A stretch of DNA of 25,358 nt, taken from NCBI GenBank assembly GCA_902491345.1, contig CABUHI010000022.1, positions 1 to 25,358 on the forward strand, given 5' to 3'. Origin of the DNA: an uncultured Collinsella sp. GTDB taxonomy: Bacteria; Actinomycetota; Coriobacteriia; Coriobacteriales; Coriobacteriaceae. The notes under the pieces are model-generated. The model did no database searches and was not told the DNA's origin. It saw only the letters and a list, made by a program, of their open reading frames with translations. Below are positions 16,262-23,891 of this stretch, piece after piece; the stretch's first letter is position 1, and each line of letters opens with the position of its first letter. The position numbers and the translations under genes are program-made.

Positions 16262-16315
16262 ACCTTGACTATCTATATGACTTAAACGCAGCAAGGGAGC
16301 ACCGAGAGAGCGAGT

Positions 16316-18313
16316 ATGGCAAAAAACACCGCAAACTATGGTAACGACAGTATCCGCCAGCTCAAGGACGAGGAGCGCGTACGCCTGCGCCCCGCCGTCA
16401 TCTTTGGCTCGGATGGACTCGACGGCTGCGCGCATGCCGCCTTCGAGATCCTGTCCAACGCCGTTGACGAGGCGCGCCAGGGCTACGGCAAGCTCATCAC
16501 CCTTACCGCCTTTCGCGATGGCTCTATCCAGGTAGAGGACAATGGCCGCGGCTGCCCGCTCGACTGGAACCCTTCCGAGAAGCGCTTTAACTGGGAGCTC
16601 GTCTTTTGCGAACTCTACGCCGGCGGCAAGTATAACAACAACCAGGGCGGCGACTACGACTTCTCGCTCGGTACCAACGGCTTGGGCTCGTGCGCGACCC
16701 AGTACGCCTCCGAGTACATGGACGTCACGGTTTGGCGCGATGGCAACAAGTACTCTCTGCACTTTATAAAGGGCAAGGTCGTCGGCGCCAAAAAGAAGGC
16801 ACTCGAGATTGAGCCCAGCGACGAGGAACGCACCGGCACCACCATCAAGTGGCGTCCCGATCTTGAGGTCTTTACCTCCATCAGCATCCCCCACGAGTGG
16901 TATCGCGAGACCATGCGCCGCCAGGCCGTGGTCAACGCCAACGTGACCTTCCGCCTGCGTATTGAGGGTGACGATGGTGAGTTTACCGAAGAGGATTTTT
17001 GCTATCCCAAGGGCATCGAGGACTACGTGCTCGAGAAGGTCGGTACCGACTACCTTACCGAGCCCTTCTTTATCGAGGCCGACCGTCGCGGTCGCGACCG
17101 CGAGGACCTGCCCGATTACAACGTTAAGATCACCGCATGCATGTGCTTCTCGCGCACCTTCATGATGCAGGAGTACTACCACAACTCATCGTGGCTCGAG
17201 AACGGCGGTTCGCCCGAGAAAGCGGCTCGTAGCGCTTTGACCAGCGCCATCGATGCCTACATCAAGCAACAGGGCAAGTACAACAAAAACGAGAGCGGCA
17301 TTAAGTGGCAAGACGTCCAGGACTGCCTGGTGCTGGTGACCAACTGCTTCTCCACCCAAACGTCCTACGAAAACCAGACCAAGAAGGCCATCAATAACCG
17401 CTTTATCCAGCAGGCCATGACGGCATTCTTTAAGGAACGCCTCTCGACCTACTTGATCGAGAACAAGGACGCCGCCAACAAGATCATGGAGCAGGTGCTC
17501 ATCAACAAGCGCTCGCGCGAGAATGCCGAGAAGACGCGCCAGAGCATCAAGACCAACCTGCAGCAGAAGACCGATATGGCCAACCGCGTGCAGAAGTTCA
17601 TTGACTGCCGCTCCAAGGACAAGAGCCGTCGCGAGATCTACATCGTAGAGGGCGACTCGGCAGCTGGTGCCATCCGCACCTCGCGCGATGCCGAGTTCCA
17701 GGGCGTTATGCCCGTCCGCGGCAAGATCCTCAACTGCCTGAAGGAGGACTATCCGCGCATCTTTAAGTCCGACATCATCATGGACCTTATGCGCGTGCTG
17801 GGCTGCGGTGTGGAGATCAAGGACAAGCGCATCAAGAACCTGGGCGCCTTTGACCTGGATAACCTCAACTGGAACAAGGTCATCATCTGTACGGACGCCG
17901 ACGTCGACGGTTATCACATCCGCACGCTCGTGCTCACCATGCTCTATCGCCTGGTGCCCACGCTTATCGACGAGGGCTACGTCTATATCGCCGAGTCGCC
18001 GCTCTACGAGATCAACTGCAAAGAAAAGACCTACTTTGCCTACACCGAGCTCGAGAAAAACGGCATCCTCAAGGAAATCGGCGACCAGAAGTGTTCCATC
18101 AACCGCTCCAAGGGTCTTGGTGAGAACGATCCGGACATGATGTGGCTCACCACCATGAACCCCGAGACGCGCCGTCTGATCAAGGTGGAGCCCGAGGACG
18201 TCACCAAGATGGAGACCATGTTCAACCTTTTGCTGGGCAACGACGAGGCAGGCCGCAAGCGCCATATCTCCGAGCACGGCAAGGAATACCTTGACCAGCT
18301 GGACCTGCAGTAG
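16316..18313 (+). CDS. parE: Type IIA DNA topoisomerase subunit B (ParE/GyrB-like, divergent)
   Basis: 665 aa. ATG 16316 begins MAKNTANYG; a weak GAGAG site lies about 8 nt upstream. The GHKL ATPase fold is recognised from NAVDEARQGYG, VEDNGRGCP and GTNGLGSCATQY; the last replaces the usual GLHGVG loop. The QTK loop reads YENQTKKAINN. The Toprim domain has EGDSA (445-449), the metal-binding TDADVDGYH (Asp527/529/531) and RSKGLGE. Length is close to ordinary GyrB/ParE, but many usually invariant stretches are altered, as in the second topoisomerase pair seen in some Clostridia and Coriobacteriia. The partner subunit follows after 45 nt. Role: ATP-driven double-strand passage and decatenation. 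The ParE name rests on the partner lacking a GyrA box and is not certain. Confidence 0.85.
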   Translation: MAKNTANYGNDSIRQLKDEERVRLRPAVIFGSDGLDGCAHAAFEILSNAVDEARQGYGKLITLTAFRDGSIQVEDNGRGCPLDWNPSEKRFNWELVFCELYAGGKYNNNQGGDYDFSLGTNGLGSCATQYASEYMDVTVWRDGNKYSLHFIKGKVVGAKKKALEIEPSDEERTGTTIKWRPDLEVFTSISIPHEWYRETMRRQAVVNANVTFRLRIEGDDGEFTEEDFCYPKGIEDYVLEKVGTDYLTEPFFIEADRRGRDREDLPDYNVKITACMCFSRTFMMQEYYHNSSWLENGGSPEKAARSALTSAIDAYIKQQGKYNKNESGIKWQDVQDCLVLVTNCFSTQTSYENQTKKAINNRFIQQAMTAFFKERLSTYLIENKDAANKIMEQVLINKRSRENAEKTRQSIKTNLQQKTDMANRVQKFIDCRSKDKSRREIYIVEGDSAAGAIRTSRDAEFQGVMPVRGKILNCLKEDYPRIFKSDIIMDLMRVLGCGVEIKDKRIKNLGAFDLDNLNWNKVIICTDADVDGYHIRTLVLTMLYRLVPTLIDEGYVYIAESPLYEINCKEKTYFAYTELEKNGILKEIGDQKCSINRSKGLGENDPDMMWLTTMNPETRRLIKVEPEDVTKMETMFNLLLGNDEAGRKRHISEHGKEYLDQLDLQ

Positions 18314-18358
18314 CAGCAAATCGATAACGACGGCCCATAAGAAGTTCAAGAGGAAATC

Positions 18359-20599
18359 GTGGCAAAGAAGAAGACGAAGAACCAGCCAAAGAAAAAGCAG
18401 GTCAACGCCGAGAACGTCATCGGCCTGCACTCCGAGGTCACCGACCAGCCGATCACGCAGACGCTCGAGGTCAACTACATGCCCTACGCCATGAGCGTCA
18501 ACGTCTCGCGCGCATTCCCCGAGATCGACGGCTTTAAGCCCTCGCACCGCAAGCTGCTCTACACCATGTACAAGATGGGTCTGCTCAAGGGCGAGCGCCA
18601 GAAGAGCGCCAACATCGTGGGCCAGACCATGAAGCTCAACCCGCACGGCGACGCCGCGATCTACGAGACGATGGTGCGCCTGGCGACCGGCAACGAGGCG
18701 CTGCTCGCCCCCTTTGTGGAGTCGAAGGGCAACTTTGGCAAGTACTATTCGGGCGACCTGAGCTACGCCGCCTCGCGTTATACCGAGGCCAAGCTCTCCC
18801 CCATCAGCGCCGAGATCTTCAAGGATATCGACAAGGACCCGGTCGACTTCGTTGACAGCTACGACGGCGCCATGAAGGAGCCGCGCCTGCTGCCCACCAC
18901 GTTCCCCAATATCCTCGTCTCGGCCAATAAGGGCATCGGCGTCGCCATGGCGTCTGACATCTGTGGTTTCAACCTCAACGAGGTCTGCGCTGCCACGATG
19001 CACTACCTCAAAGATCCCGACTGCGACCTGCTCGAATATATGCCCATGCCCGACTTCTCGACCGGCGGCGAAATTATCTACCGCCGCGAGGAGATGGAAA
19101 AGATTATCGAGACCGGCCTTGGCAGCTTCCAGATCCGCTCCCGCTGGCGCTGGATTCCCGAAGAGCGCATTATCGAGGTCTACGAGATTCCCTACACCAC
19201 CAAGACCGATGTCATCATCGAGCGCATCGTCAAGCTCTCGAAAGAGGGCAAGGTCAAGGAGATTGCCGACATCCGCGACGAGACCGACCTCTCGGGCCTG
19301 CGCATCGCCATCGACCTTAAGCGTGGCGTCGACCCCGACAAGCTCATGGCCAAGCTCTATCGCTCGACCACGCTGCAGGATTCGTTCTCGTGCAACTTCA
19401 ACGTGCTCGTCGACGGCTATCCCCGCGTTATGGGTGTGCGCCAGATCCTGCACGAGTGGGTCAAGTGGCGTATTGAGTCCACGCGTCGCCGCATTAACTT
19501 TGACCTGGGCAAAAAGTCCGAGCGCCTGCACCTGCTGCACGGCCTCGAAGCGATTCTGCTCGACATCGACAAGGCGATCGCCATCATCCGTGGCACCAAG
19601 CTCGAGGCCGAAGTCGTGCCCAACCTTATGCGCGGCTTCGACATCGACGAGACCCAGGCCGAGTTTGTTGCCGAGCTCAAGCTCCGCAACATCAACGAGG
19701 AGTACATCCTCAACCGCACCAAGGACATCGCTAAGCTCGAGGGTGAGATTGCCGAGCTTGAGGAAATCCTCTCGAGCGAAGACAACATCAAGAAGGTCAT
19801 CAGCGACGAGCTGGCCGCGGTCAACAAGAAGTACGTGATGCCGCGCCGCACGGGCAGGATCGAGCCCCATGAGGTCATCGAGGTAAGCTTGGAGCCCGAG
19901 GTCGAGGAGTACCCGGTCACCATCATGCTCTCGCGCGATGGCTACCTCAAGAAGATGACGGACCGCGTGCTCAAGAAGGCGACCACGCTCAAGTACAAGG
20001 ACGGCGATAAGCCCTTTATCGAGTTCCCGTCCTCCAACACCCACGAGCTGCTGGTCTTTACCAACAAGAGTCAGGTATACAAGTGCAAGGTCGCGACGTT
20101 TGAGGACACCAAGTCGGCCCAGCTGGGCTCGTACCTGCCCACCGACCTTGAAATGGAACCCGACGAGAGTGTCATCTGGGTCATCGACCCCGAGGACTAC
20201 AAGGCCGACGTGCTGTTCGTCTTTGAGAACGGCCGCGTGGTGCGCGTCGCACTTGCCGGATACGTCACCAAGACCAACCGCAAGCGCCTCAAGAACGCCA
20301 TCTACGGCGGCAGCAAGCTGCTGTATGCCCAGGTGCTCAAGGAAGATCGCGACATCGCGCTGGTCTCGAGCGACTATCGCCTGATGAACTTCAACACGTC
20401 GCTGCTCAAGACCAAGACGACCACCAACACGCAGGGCGTCCAGGCCTTTACGGCCAAGAAGGGCCGCTCGGTCACCACCGTCGGCACGACCGAGGAGATC
20501 CTTGGCGCCGGCGTCTCGGCCGAGAAGTTCACCGCGCAGAGCCTACCCTCCGCTGGCGCCCTCATGAAGGAAAACGACATGCCGAGTTTGTTTGACTAA
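18359..20599 (+). CDS. parC: Type IIA DNA topoisomerase subunit A (ParC/GyrA-like, divergent)
   Basis: 746 aa from GTG 18359, with AGAGGA 6 nt upstream. Lys-rich N-terminus, then the breakage-reunion core: SRAFPEIDGFKPSHRKLLY (in place of RALPDVRDGLKPVHRR) and catalytic Tyr141 in SYAASRYTEAKL. A coiled-coil region (~415-480: EAEVVPNLMRGFDIDETQAE, EILSSEDNIKKVISDEL) precedes the C-terminal beta-pinwheel repeats (~535-715: LLVFTNKSQVYKCKV, VLFVFENGRVVRVAL, IALVSSDYRLMNF). No GyrA box (QRRGGKG-like) is seen, which argues for a decatenase rather than a negative-supercoiling gyrase. It is co-transcribed with the B subunit and ends at the hairpin at 20636-20678. Confidence 0.87.
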   Translation: MAKKKTKNQPKKKQVNAENVIGLHSEVTDQPITQTLEVNYMPYAMSVNVSRAFPEIDGFKPSHRKLLYTMYKMGLLKGERQKSANIVGQTMKLNPHGDAAIYETMVRLATGNEALLAPFVESKGNFGKYYSGDLSYAASRYTEAKLSPISAEIFKDIDKDPVDFVDSYDGAMKEPRLLPTTFPNILVSANKGIGVAMASDICGFNLNEVCAATMHYLKDPDCDLLEYMPMPDFSTGGEIIYRREEMEKIIETGLGSFQIRSRWRWIPEERIIEVYEIPYTTKTDVIIERIVKLSKEGKVKEIADIRDETDLSGLRIAIDLKRGVDPDKLMAKLYRSTTLQDSFSCNFNVLVDGYPRVMGVRQILHEWVKWRIESTRRRINFDLGKKSERLHLLHGLEAILLDIDKAIAIIRGTKLEAEVVPNLMRGFDIDETQAEFVAELKLRNINEEYILNRTKDIAKLEGEIAELEEILSSEDNIKKVISDELAAVNKKYVMPRRTGRIEPHEVIEVSLEPEVEEYPVTIMLSRDGYLKKMTDRVLKKATTLKYKDGDKPFIEFPSSNTHELLVFTNKSQVYKCKVATFEDTKSAQLGSYLPTDLEMEPDESVIWVIDPEDYKADVLFVFENGRVVRVALAGYVTKTNRKRLKNAIYGGSKLLYAQVLKEDRDIALVSSDYRLMNFNTSLLKTKTTTNTQGVQAFTAKKGRSVTTVGTTEEILGAGVSAEKFTAQSLPSAGALMKENDMPSLFD

Positions 20600-20635
20600 A
20601 ACAACGGCAGTCGAACCGTCATGGTTTTACAATGC

Positions 20636-20678
20636 AGCGGGGCCCGGAGCGCAGCAACATCGCGCTCCGGGCCCCGCT
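20636..20678 (+). terminator. Hairpin terminator of the topoisomerase operon
   Basis: Perfect 17-bp GC-rich stem (20636-20652 with 20662-20678) with a 9-nt loop, 37 nt past the subunit A stop codon. No U-run follows (CGTTGCAACG), so termination efficiency is less certain than the stem suggests. Confidence 0.7.
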
Positions 20679-20755
20679 CGTTGCAACGTAGTCGGAATAA
20701 TAGAAATCCCCGTTTTTCACTCCTGCAATCCCGCGGCACAAGACATGTTAAACCG

Positions 20756-20812
20756 TTAGCAAAACTTGCAAAAATTAGCAAAAGTTGCAAAAACTAGCAA
20801 AACCTGCAAAGG
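20756..20812. repeat. Three tandem 19-bp repeats (TTAGCAAAA-N-TTGCAAAAA type)
   Basis: Units at 20756-20774, 20775-20793 and 20794-20812. The first two differ at one position; the third differs at five. Each holds two GCAAA motifs about 10 bp apart, so the GCAAA phase is one helical turn throughout. The array ends in AAAGGGG directly before ATG 20820. It has the look of operator iterons for the ATPase gene whose remnants follow. Confidence 0.85.
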
Positions 20813-20819
20813 GGCCACC

Positions 20820-21287
20820 ATGGATCGCAGCAAATGTCTCCGCCATGCCAGGCATGCTCGAAGATATTATCGAGCGAACCAAAGAAGCGGCAGATAGCCG
20901 CCTCTCATAGTCTCGCGCGTGCATAAGCAGCGTTCAGATTGAGCCAGTCGGCATCGATTGGACATATGCTCAGGAGACTCAGGGTAACTGGCGCACGGAC
21001 ATGAATGGCGTCTTCAGGCAACTCGAGAAGCATGACGTCGGGCTTCTCTCGAAACGACCTATCGGGAACTTTCCGATAAAGACATTGAGTTTTTGCTCGC
21101 GATGCTGCCCGATTCTGGCCCCAGCAGGGTCTCGGAGATAGCCAAACGCATGGGCGTTGCCAGCAACTATGCAAGCCAATATAAACGCCGTCTCCTCGAG
21201 GACGGCGTCATCGGAGAGCGAGGGCGTGGTCTCGTTGGCTTTGACATCCCCGCATTCAGGGAGTTCCTGAGTGAGAAGGCCTCCTAG
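20820..21287 (+). pseudogene. Remnants of a second ATPase gene (winged-helix end)
   Basis: No continuous frame exists. From ATG 20845 a 21-residue stretch MPGMLEDIIERTKEAADSRL is open to TAG 20908-20910. From 21036 to TAG 21285-21287 another frame reads LETTYRELSDKDIEFLLAML, then PSRVSEIAKRMGVASNYASQ and FDIPAFREFL. This is the winged-helix C-terminus of COG1672-like or related P-loop ATPases. The P-loop part (about 300 residues) is missing, so there is a large internal deletion plus at least one stop and one frame change. Between the pieces, 20911-21035 carries EPVGIDWTYAQ...MNGVFRQLEKHD in one frame, of unknown origin. The tandem repeats at 20756-20812 were probably this gene's regulatory region. 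Confidence 0.55.
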
Positions 21288-21317
21288 CACGCCGAGATTG
21301 TCCGCAAGGGCAACGGC

Positions 21318-21382
21318 GCATGGCAATCAACGATTCACCTGGCAAGGACGGCAAGCACTTCAAATAACGCCGATTGCCATGC
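21318..21382. repeat. Perfect 11-bp inverted repeat
   Basis: GCATGGCAATC (21318-21328) is inverted as GATTGCCATGC (21372-21382) around 43 bases. It lies between the ATPase remnant and the end of the flavodoxin-fold gene. It could mark the ends of a small excised or inserted element or act as a weak terminator; nothing decides between these. Confidence 0.6.
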
Positions 21383-21395
21383 ACTCTTCTTGTTC

Positions 21396-21926
21396 TTAGG
21401 CAAGCTTGCGAGCGAGCTCTCGCACCTCTTCCAACTTGGGCGAGGAGGCCATGCTGTCACGCTCGGTCATACCGCTGATGGTGACAATGCCCTGGTCCTC
21501 CCACTTGCAGTACGCGCAGGTTGACTTGTACATAGCGATCGCCGCATCATAGACGCCCTCGCTGTGGCTATCGAGCAAAAGGGCCGTCTTGGTGAACGGG
21601 AAGCCCGTAGCACCGAAGGCGTACAGGCGGTCGATGGCGGCCTTCTCCTGCGCAGTGATATCAAACCAGTAGATGGGCGAAGCAAAGACAACCATATCGG
21701 CGCCTTTCAGCGACTCGATCACGTCGGCCATGTCGTCCTTTTGCACGCAGGTGCCCTCATGGGTAAAGCAGTACTGGCATCCCAGACAACCAGCGATCTT
21801 TTTGCTGGCAACGCGGACGACTTCGACCGTATGGCCACCCTCCCGCGCGGTCTCGGCAAACGCCTCGGCCATGGTGTCGGTATTGGCGCCCTTGCGCGGG
21901 CTACCACTCAATACAACGATATTCAT
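21396..21926 (-). CDS. Flavodoxin-fold NAD(P)H:FMN oxidoreductase family protein
   Basis: 176 aa. ATG 21926 has GGAGGGAG 7 nt upstream. The N-terminus MNIVVLSGSPRKGANTDTM is the phosphate-binding loop of the NADPH-dependent FMN reductase/iron-sulfur flavoprotein family. Cys47, Cys50, Cys53 and Cys60 (CLGCQYCFTHEGTC) match the compact cysteine motif of the iron-sulfur flavoprotein type, and FASPIYWFDIT is the second flavin-contact loop. It is probably a cytoplasmic flavoprotein reductase; substrate (quinone, nitro- or azo-compound, other flavin partner) is not readable. It is a single gene with intact codon structure inside an otherwise eroded region. Confidence 0.9.
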   Translation of the reverse strand: MNIVVLSGSPRKGANTDTMAEAFAETAREGGHTVEVVRVASKKIAGCLGCQYCFTHEGTCVQKDDMADVIESLKGADMVVFASPIYWFDITAQEKAAIDRLYAFGATGFPFTKTALLLDSHSEGVYDAAIAMYKSTCAYCKWEDQGIVTISGMTERDSMASSPKLEEVRELARKLA

Positions 21927-21943
21927 AGAAATCTCCCTCCTTC

Positions 21944-21976
21944 ATGCCGCAGGCGCGCGGCATATTTTTTTGTTTT
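21944..21976 (+). terminator. Orphan terminator upstream of the flavodoxin-fold gene
   Basis: ATGCCGC (21944-21950), 6-nt loop, GCGGCAT (21957-21963), then A and TTTTTTTGTTTT: a textbook plus-strand terminator. No intact plus-strand gene ends before it; the nearest is the ATPase remnant at 21287. On minus it falls in the leader of the flavodoxin gene, 17 nt before its ATG. Confidence 0.75.
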
Positions 21977-22163
21977 AACCAAAACGTATGGAGTTATTCA
22001 GTCGCCTCGTTTCAGCTACTCCCACTCGACAATAGGAGCCACTGGCCAAAAGCCTGTCAACATCAAAACAAGTTTTCAATCTATCGATTCTACGTGAGGC
22101 AATGGTCCTCATTTGATACCCGCGCTGTTTGCGCACTAGGGAGCAAAGGAATCTGGCCGCCGC
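21977..22163. other. Noncoding gap
   Basis: I see no convincing gene, promoter or repeat here. It must hold the promoter of the minus-strand flavodoxin gene, but no good -35/-10 pair stands out. Confidence 0.4.
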
Positions 22164-22499
22164 TCAAATAAGATCACCGCCATCTTGCATAAACGACGCC
22201 ATGTTAAGGTGCCTGATGCCATCCCTCTCCTGCAATAGAGGATCAAGCGTGAACAAGTAGCGCGGATAACCATCCCTGATGTGGTCGAACGGCCTGTACT
22301 CGCGCTCCTCGACGCCTCTGTCGGCAATCGACATAGAGACCTGGATGTAGGCGTAAGCATTGCGCCTACGAGCGATGAAGTCACACTCGAGCTTCCCAAT
22401 ACGGCCCACAGAAAGCTCATACCCGCGCGATGCAAGATAGAGGTAGATCTTCACGTCGGTATATACGCAAGATGCGCCCCCTTTTTTCTCAGCGTCCAT
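22164..22499 (-). pseudogene. 3' remnant of a DUF4143-type (COG1373) ATPase
   Basis: The readable 111 aa match only the C-terminal DUF4143 region of COG1373 ATPases: VYTDVKIYLYLASRGYELSV, GKLECDFIARRR, AYIQVSMSIADRGVEERE, then FDHIRDGYPRYLFTLD and GIRHLNMASFM. In full genes this is preceded by about 280-300 residues with an AAA P-loop domain; none is present on either strand upstream. The ATG at 22499 has no ribosome binding site and is probably accidental. The break lies close to an AT-rich palindrome at 22518-22542. This is the third ATPase of this broad group in the window. Confidence 0.7.
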
Positions 22500-22517
22500 T
22501 TCATCAGTTATGGGGGT

Positions 22518-22542
22518 GCTTTTTTACATTTTATAAAAAAGC
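22518..22542. repeat. AT-rich palindrome at the broken end of the DUF4143 remnant
   Basis: GCTTTTTTA (22518-22526) is perfectly inverted as TAAAAAAGC (22534-22542) with a 7-nt loop, and imperfect pairing extends outward to about 22509-22551. T-runs on both strands would let it act as a terminator either way. Its base composition differs sharply from the GC-rich surroundings. Confidence 0.7.
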
Positions 22543-22563
22543 GTACCGATAACTTATTCCCAC

Positions 22564-23050
22564 TCAGTTTCGAAAATCGAATGGTTTTGAAGTTTCGAAA
22601 GCGGCAGGGCACCATGCATAAGGGCATGTTGGGATCCGCACCAGTAAAACAGGAATTGACTCACGCGAGAAGGCGCCGCCCCGTCGCCTCGATGCGTGCG
22701 ACAGGCAGATTAGGTTTGGGGAGTAGAACGGCCCTTGCGCGAGGCGTGAATTGTAATCGATAAAGCCGAGCTTTGAGAACATGCGGTTTATCTCGTCGAA
22801 CGTTGAGTCAACAGGGGCTTGCGCCCCGTCGGCCGACTTGGCGACGCCCATGTCCATGATGCCGGGCACAAGTGTGAATGCGCCACGTGGAGGCGAAGGG
22901 GTCACCCGAAAGGTTGATGGTAAGCGAGCACCAGAGGTCAAGGTGGTCCTCGCCTTCCGGGTTTGTGAGGTCGAGGGCGAGTGCCCCTCCCTCGGTCGCG
23001 TACAGCGGCGGCAGGCACTCGGCCAGCTCCTCAGTCATAAGCGCTTGCAT
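22564..23050 (-). pseudogene. Frame-broken small gene, unrecognised
   Basis: ATG 23050 has GGAGG/GGGAG upstream and begins MQALMTEELAECLPPLYATEG, which resembles the start of DUF2958-type small proteins found on conjugative elements. The frame continues LDLWCSLTINLSGDPF and ends at 22808. Past about 22880 coding character seems to move to another frame (GIMDMGVAKSADGAQ, FDEINRMFSKLGFIDYN), open to 22564. The join near GACCCCTTCGCCTC (about 22880-22900) suggests one frameshift in an originally ~160-residue protein. I cannot name the family with confidence, and the second part could be chance. Confidence 0.4.
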
Positions 23051-23429
23051 GTCCGTCTCCCCTCCAGGCCACGTCGGACCCCTAGAATCTTCGCCCCGCG
23101 GGCAAAGCCTCGGCGCGCCCCATGGCATCTCGGCTTTGCCCCCTGCAATGTCGCGCAGCGGAGACACCACCTGAGACGGATGTCGATGCATCGAACCCGA
23201 GACCGGGCGCGGCGGCGGGGAGCCTCTCGCGCGAACAATCTGCTCGATCCTGCCGCACCCATCTTAAAAAAGTTCGAAAAACGTTCAATCGTACGACATC
23301 CGTCGAACAGTCGGGGGTACACACCACTACAGAAGGCCCACGGAACGGGGGGCGAGATGGTCGGCGACGGGTTCAAGGCACTCTCCGGCCCCACGCTCCG
23401 CTAGGGAGGGCGTCGGGAGGGAGGCCGTA
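23051..23429. other. Noncoding or eroded stretch with a hairpin
   Basis: 379 bases without a gene I can support. It contains a 10-bp inverted repeat GGGCAAAGCC (23100-23109)/GGCTTTGCCC (23132-23141), without a U-run, in the leader of the minus-strand gene starting at 23050. On minus, TTGAAC (23287-23282) and TTAAGA (about 23266-23261) with 15 bp between them could be a weak promoter for that gene. On plus, GGGAGGGAGG at 23416-23424 is the ribosome binding site of the next gene. Confidence 0.4.
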
Positions 23430-23891
23430 ATGGGTGAGAAGGACGAGCGGCCGGAGCGGGTGTTCCCCGGCAGGACAGACCCGTGGTTCATAGCGGCCAT
23501 GGTGATTGTGGCGGGCGGTTTATCCGCGGCGTGTATCGCGTGTTTCCTGAGCTCGAGTCCCGCGCTCCTATGGGGCTGGTTCGCGCTGCTGCCCGTCCCG
23601 GCCCTCGTGGCCCTGGCCGCCCTTCCCGTCCGCAGCAACCGCCTCGAGCTCTACGGCGACCGCCTCGTCGTCGTGTACGCTAGGATGCGTTCGGTGATAC
23701 CCTACGCCCACGTGCGGGGCGTCCGGCGCACCAGGACGCTCTGGGCGGGGACGGCCAACTCGCTCGACCGCGTCTATATCGAGGCGCCCTACGACGGCGA
23801 CGCCATCGTCTCGGTGACCGACAACGATGCCCTCGTGGCAGAGCTCGAGCGTAGGTGCGGCCTGCGGCCCGGCTGCGAACAAGGCAACTAG
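23430..23891 (+). CDS. Membrane protein with bacterial PH domain (bPH_4-like)
   Basis: 153 aa. ATG 23430 has GGGAGG about 7 nt upstream. Short charged N-terminus (MGEKDERPERVFPGRTDPW), then two hydrophobic helices (about 20-44 and 47-67), then a compact beta domain: RLELYGDRLVVVYARMRSVI, PYAHVRGVRRTRTLW, SLDRVYIEAP, VSVTDNDALVAELERRC. The order helix-helix-PH and the closing DNDALVAELERR fit the bPH_4 (formerly DUF1200/YyaB-like) family, whose role is unknown. The gene is markedly more GC-rich than the topoisomerase genes, in line with the accessory character of this part. Confidence 0.75.
   Translation: MGEKDERPERVFPGRTDPWFIAAMVIVAGGLSAACIACFLSSSPALLWGWFALLPVPALVALAALPVRSNRLELYGDRLVVVYARMRSVIPYAHVRGVRRTRTLWAGTANSLDRVYIEAPYDGDAIVSVTDNDALVAELERRCGLRPGCEQGN

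Noticed and set aside
15737..17182. 481-aa minus-strand frame across the ATPase end, SOS box and topoisomerase start
   Set aside because: Crosses an evident promoter region and two real plus-strand genes; no family resemblance.
17186..20044. 952-aa open frame on the minus strand opposite the topoisomerase genes
   Set aside because: It is a mirror of strong GC-biased codon use in the sense genes, is rich in Leu/Val/Asp/His, has no recognisable domain, and spans the boundary of two clearly real genes.
20756..20812. CRISPR-like array
   Set aside because: Units are directly adjacent with no spacers and only three copies; no cas genes nearby.
23268..23308. GTTCGA...TCGAAC inverted repeat as a second LexA box
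   Set aside because: Arms are 25 bases apart instead of 4, so it does not fit the SOS consensus.
22781..23404. 207-aa plus-strand frame ending before the PH-domain gene
   Set aside because: Arg-rich, no ribosome binding site or domain; overlaps the better-supported minus-strand gene start at 23050.
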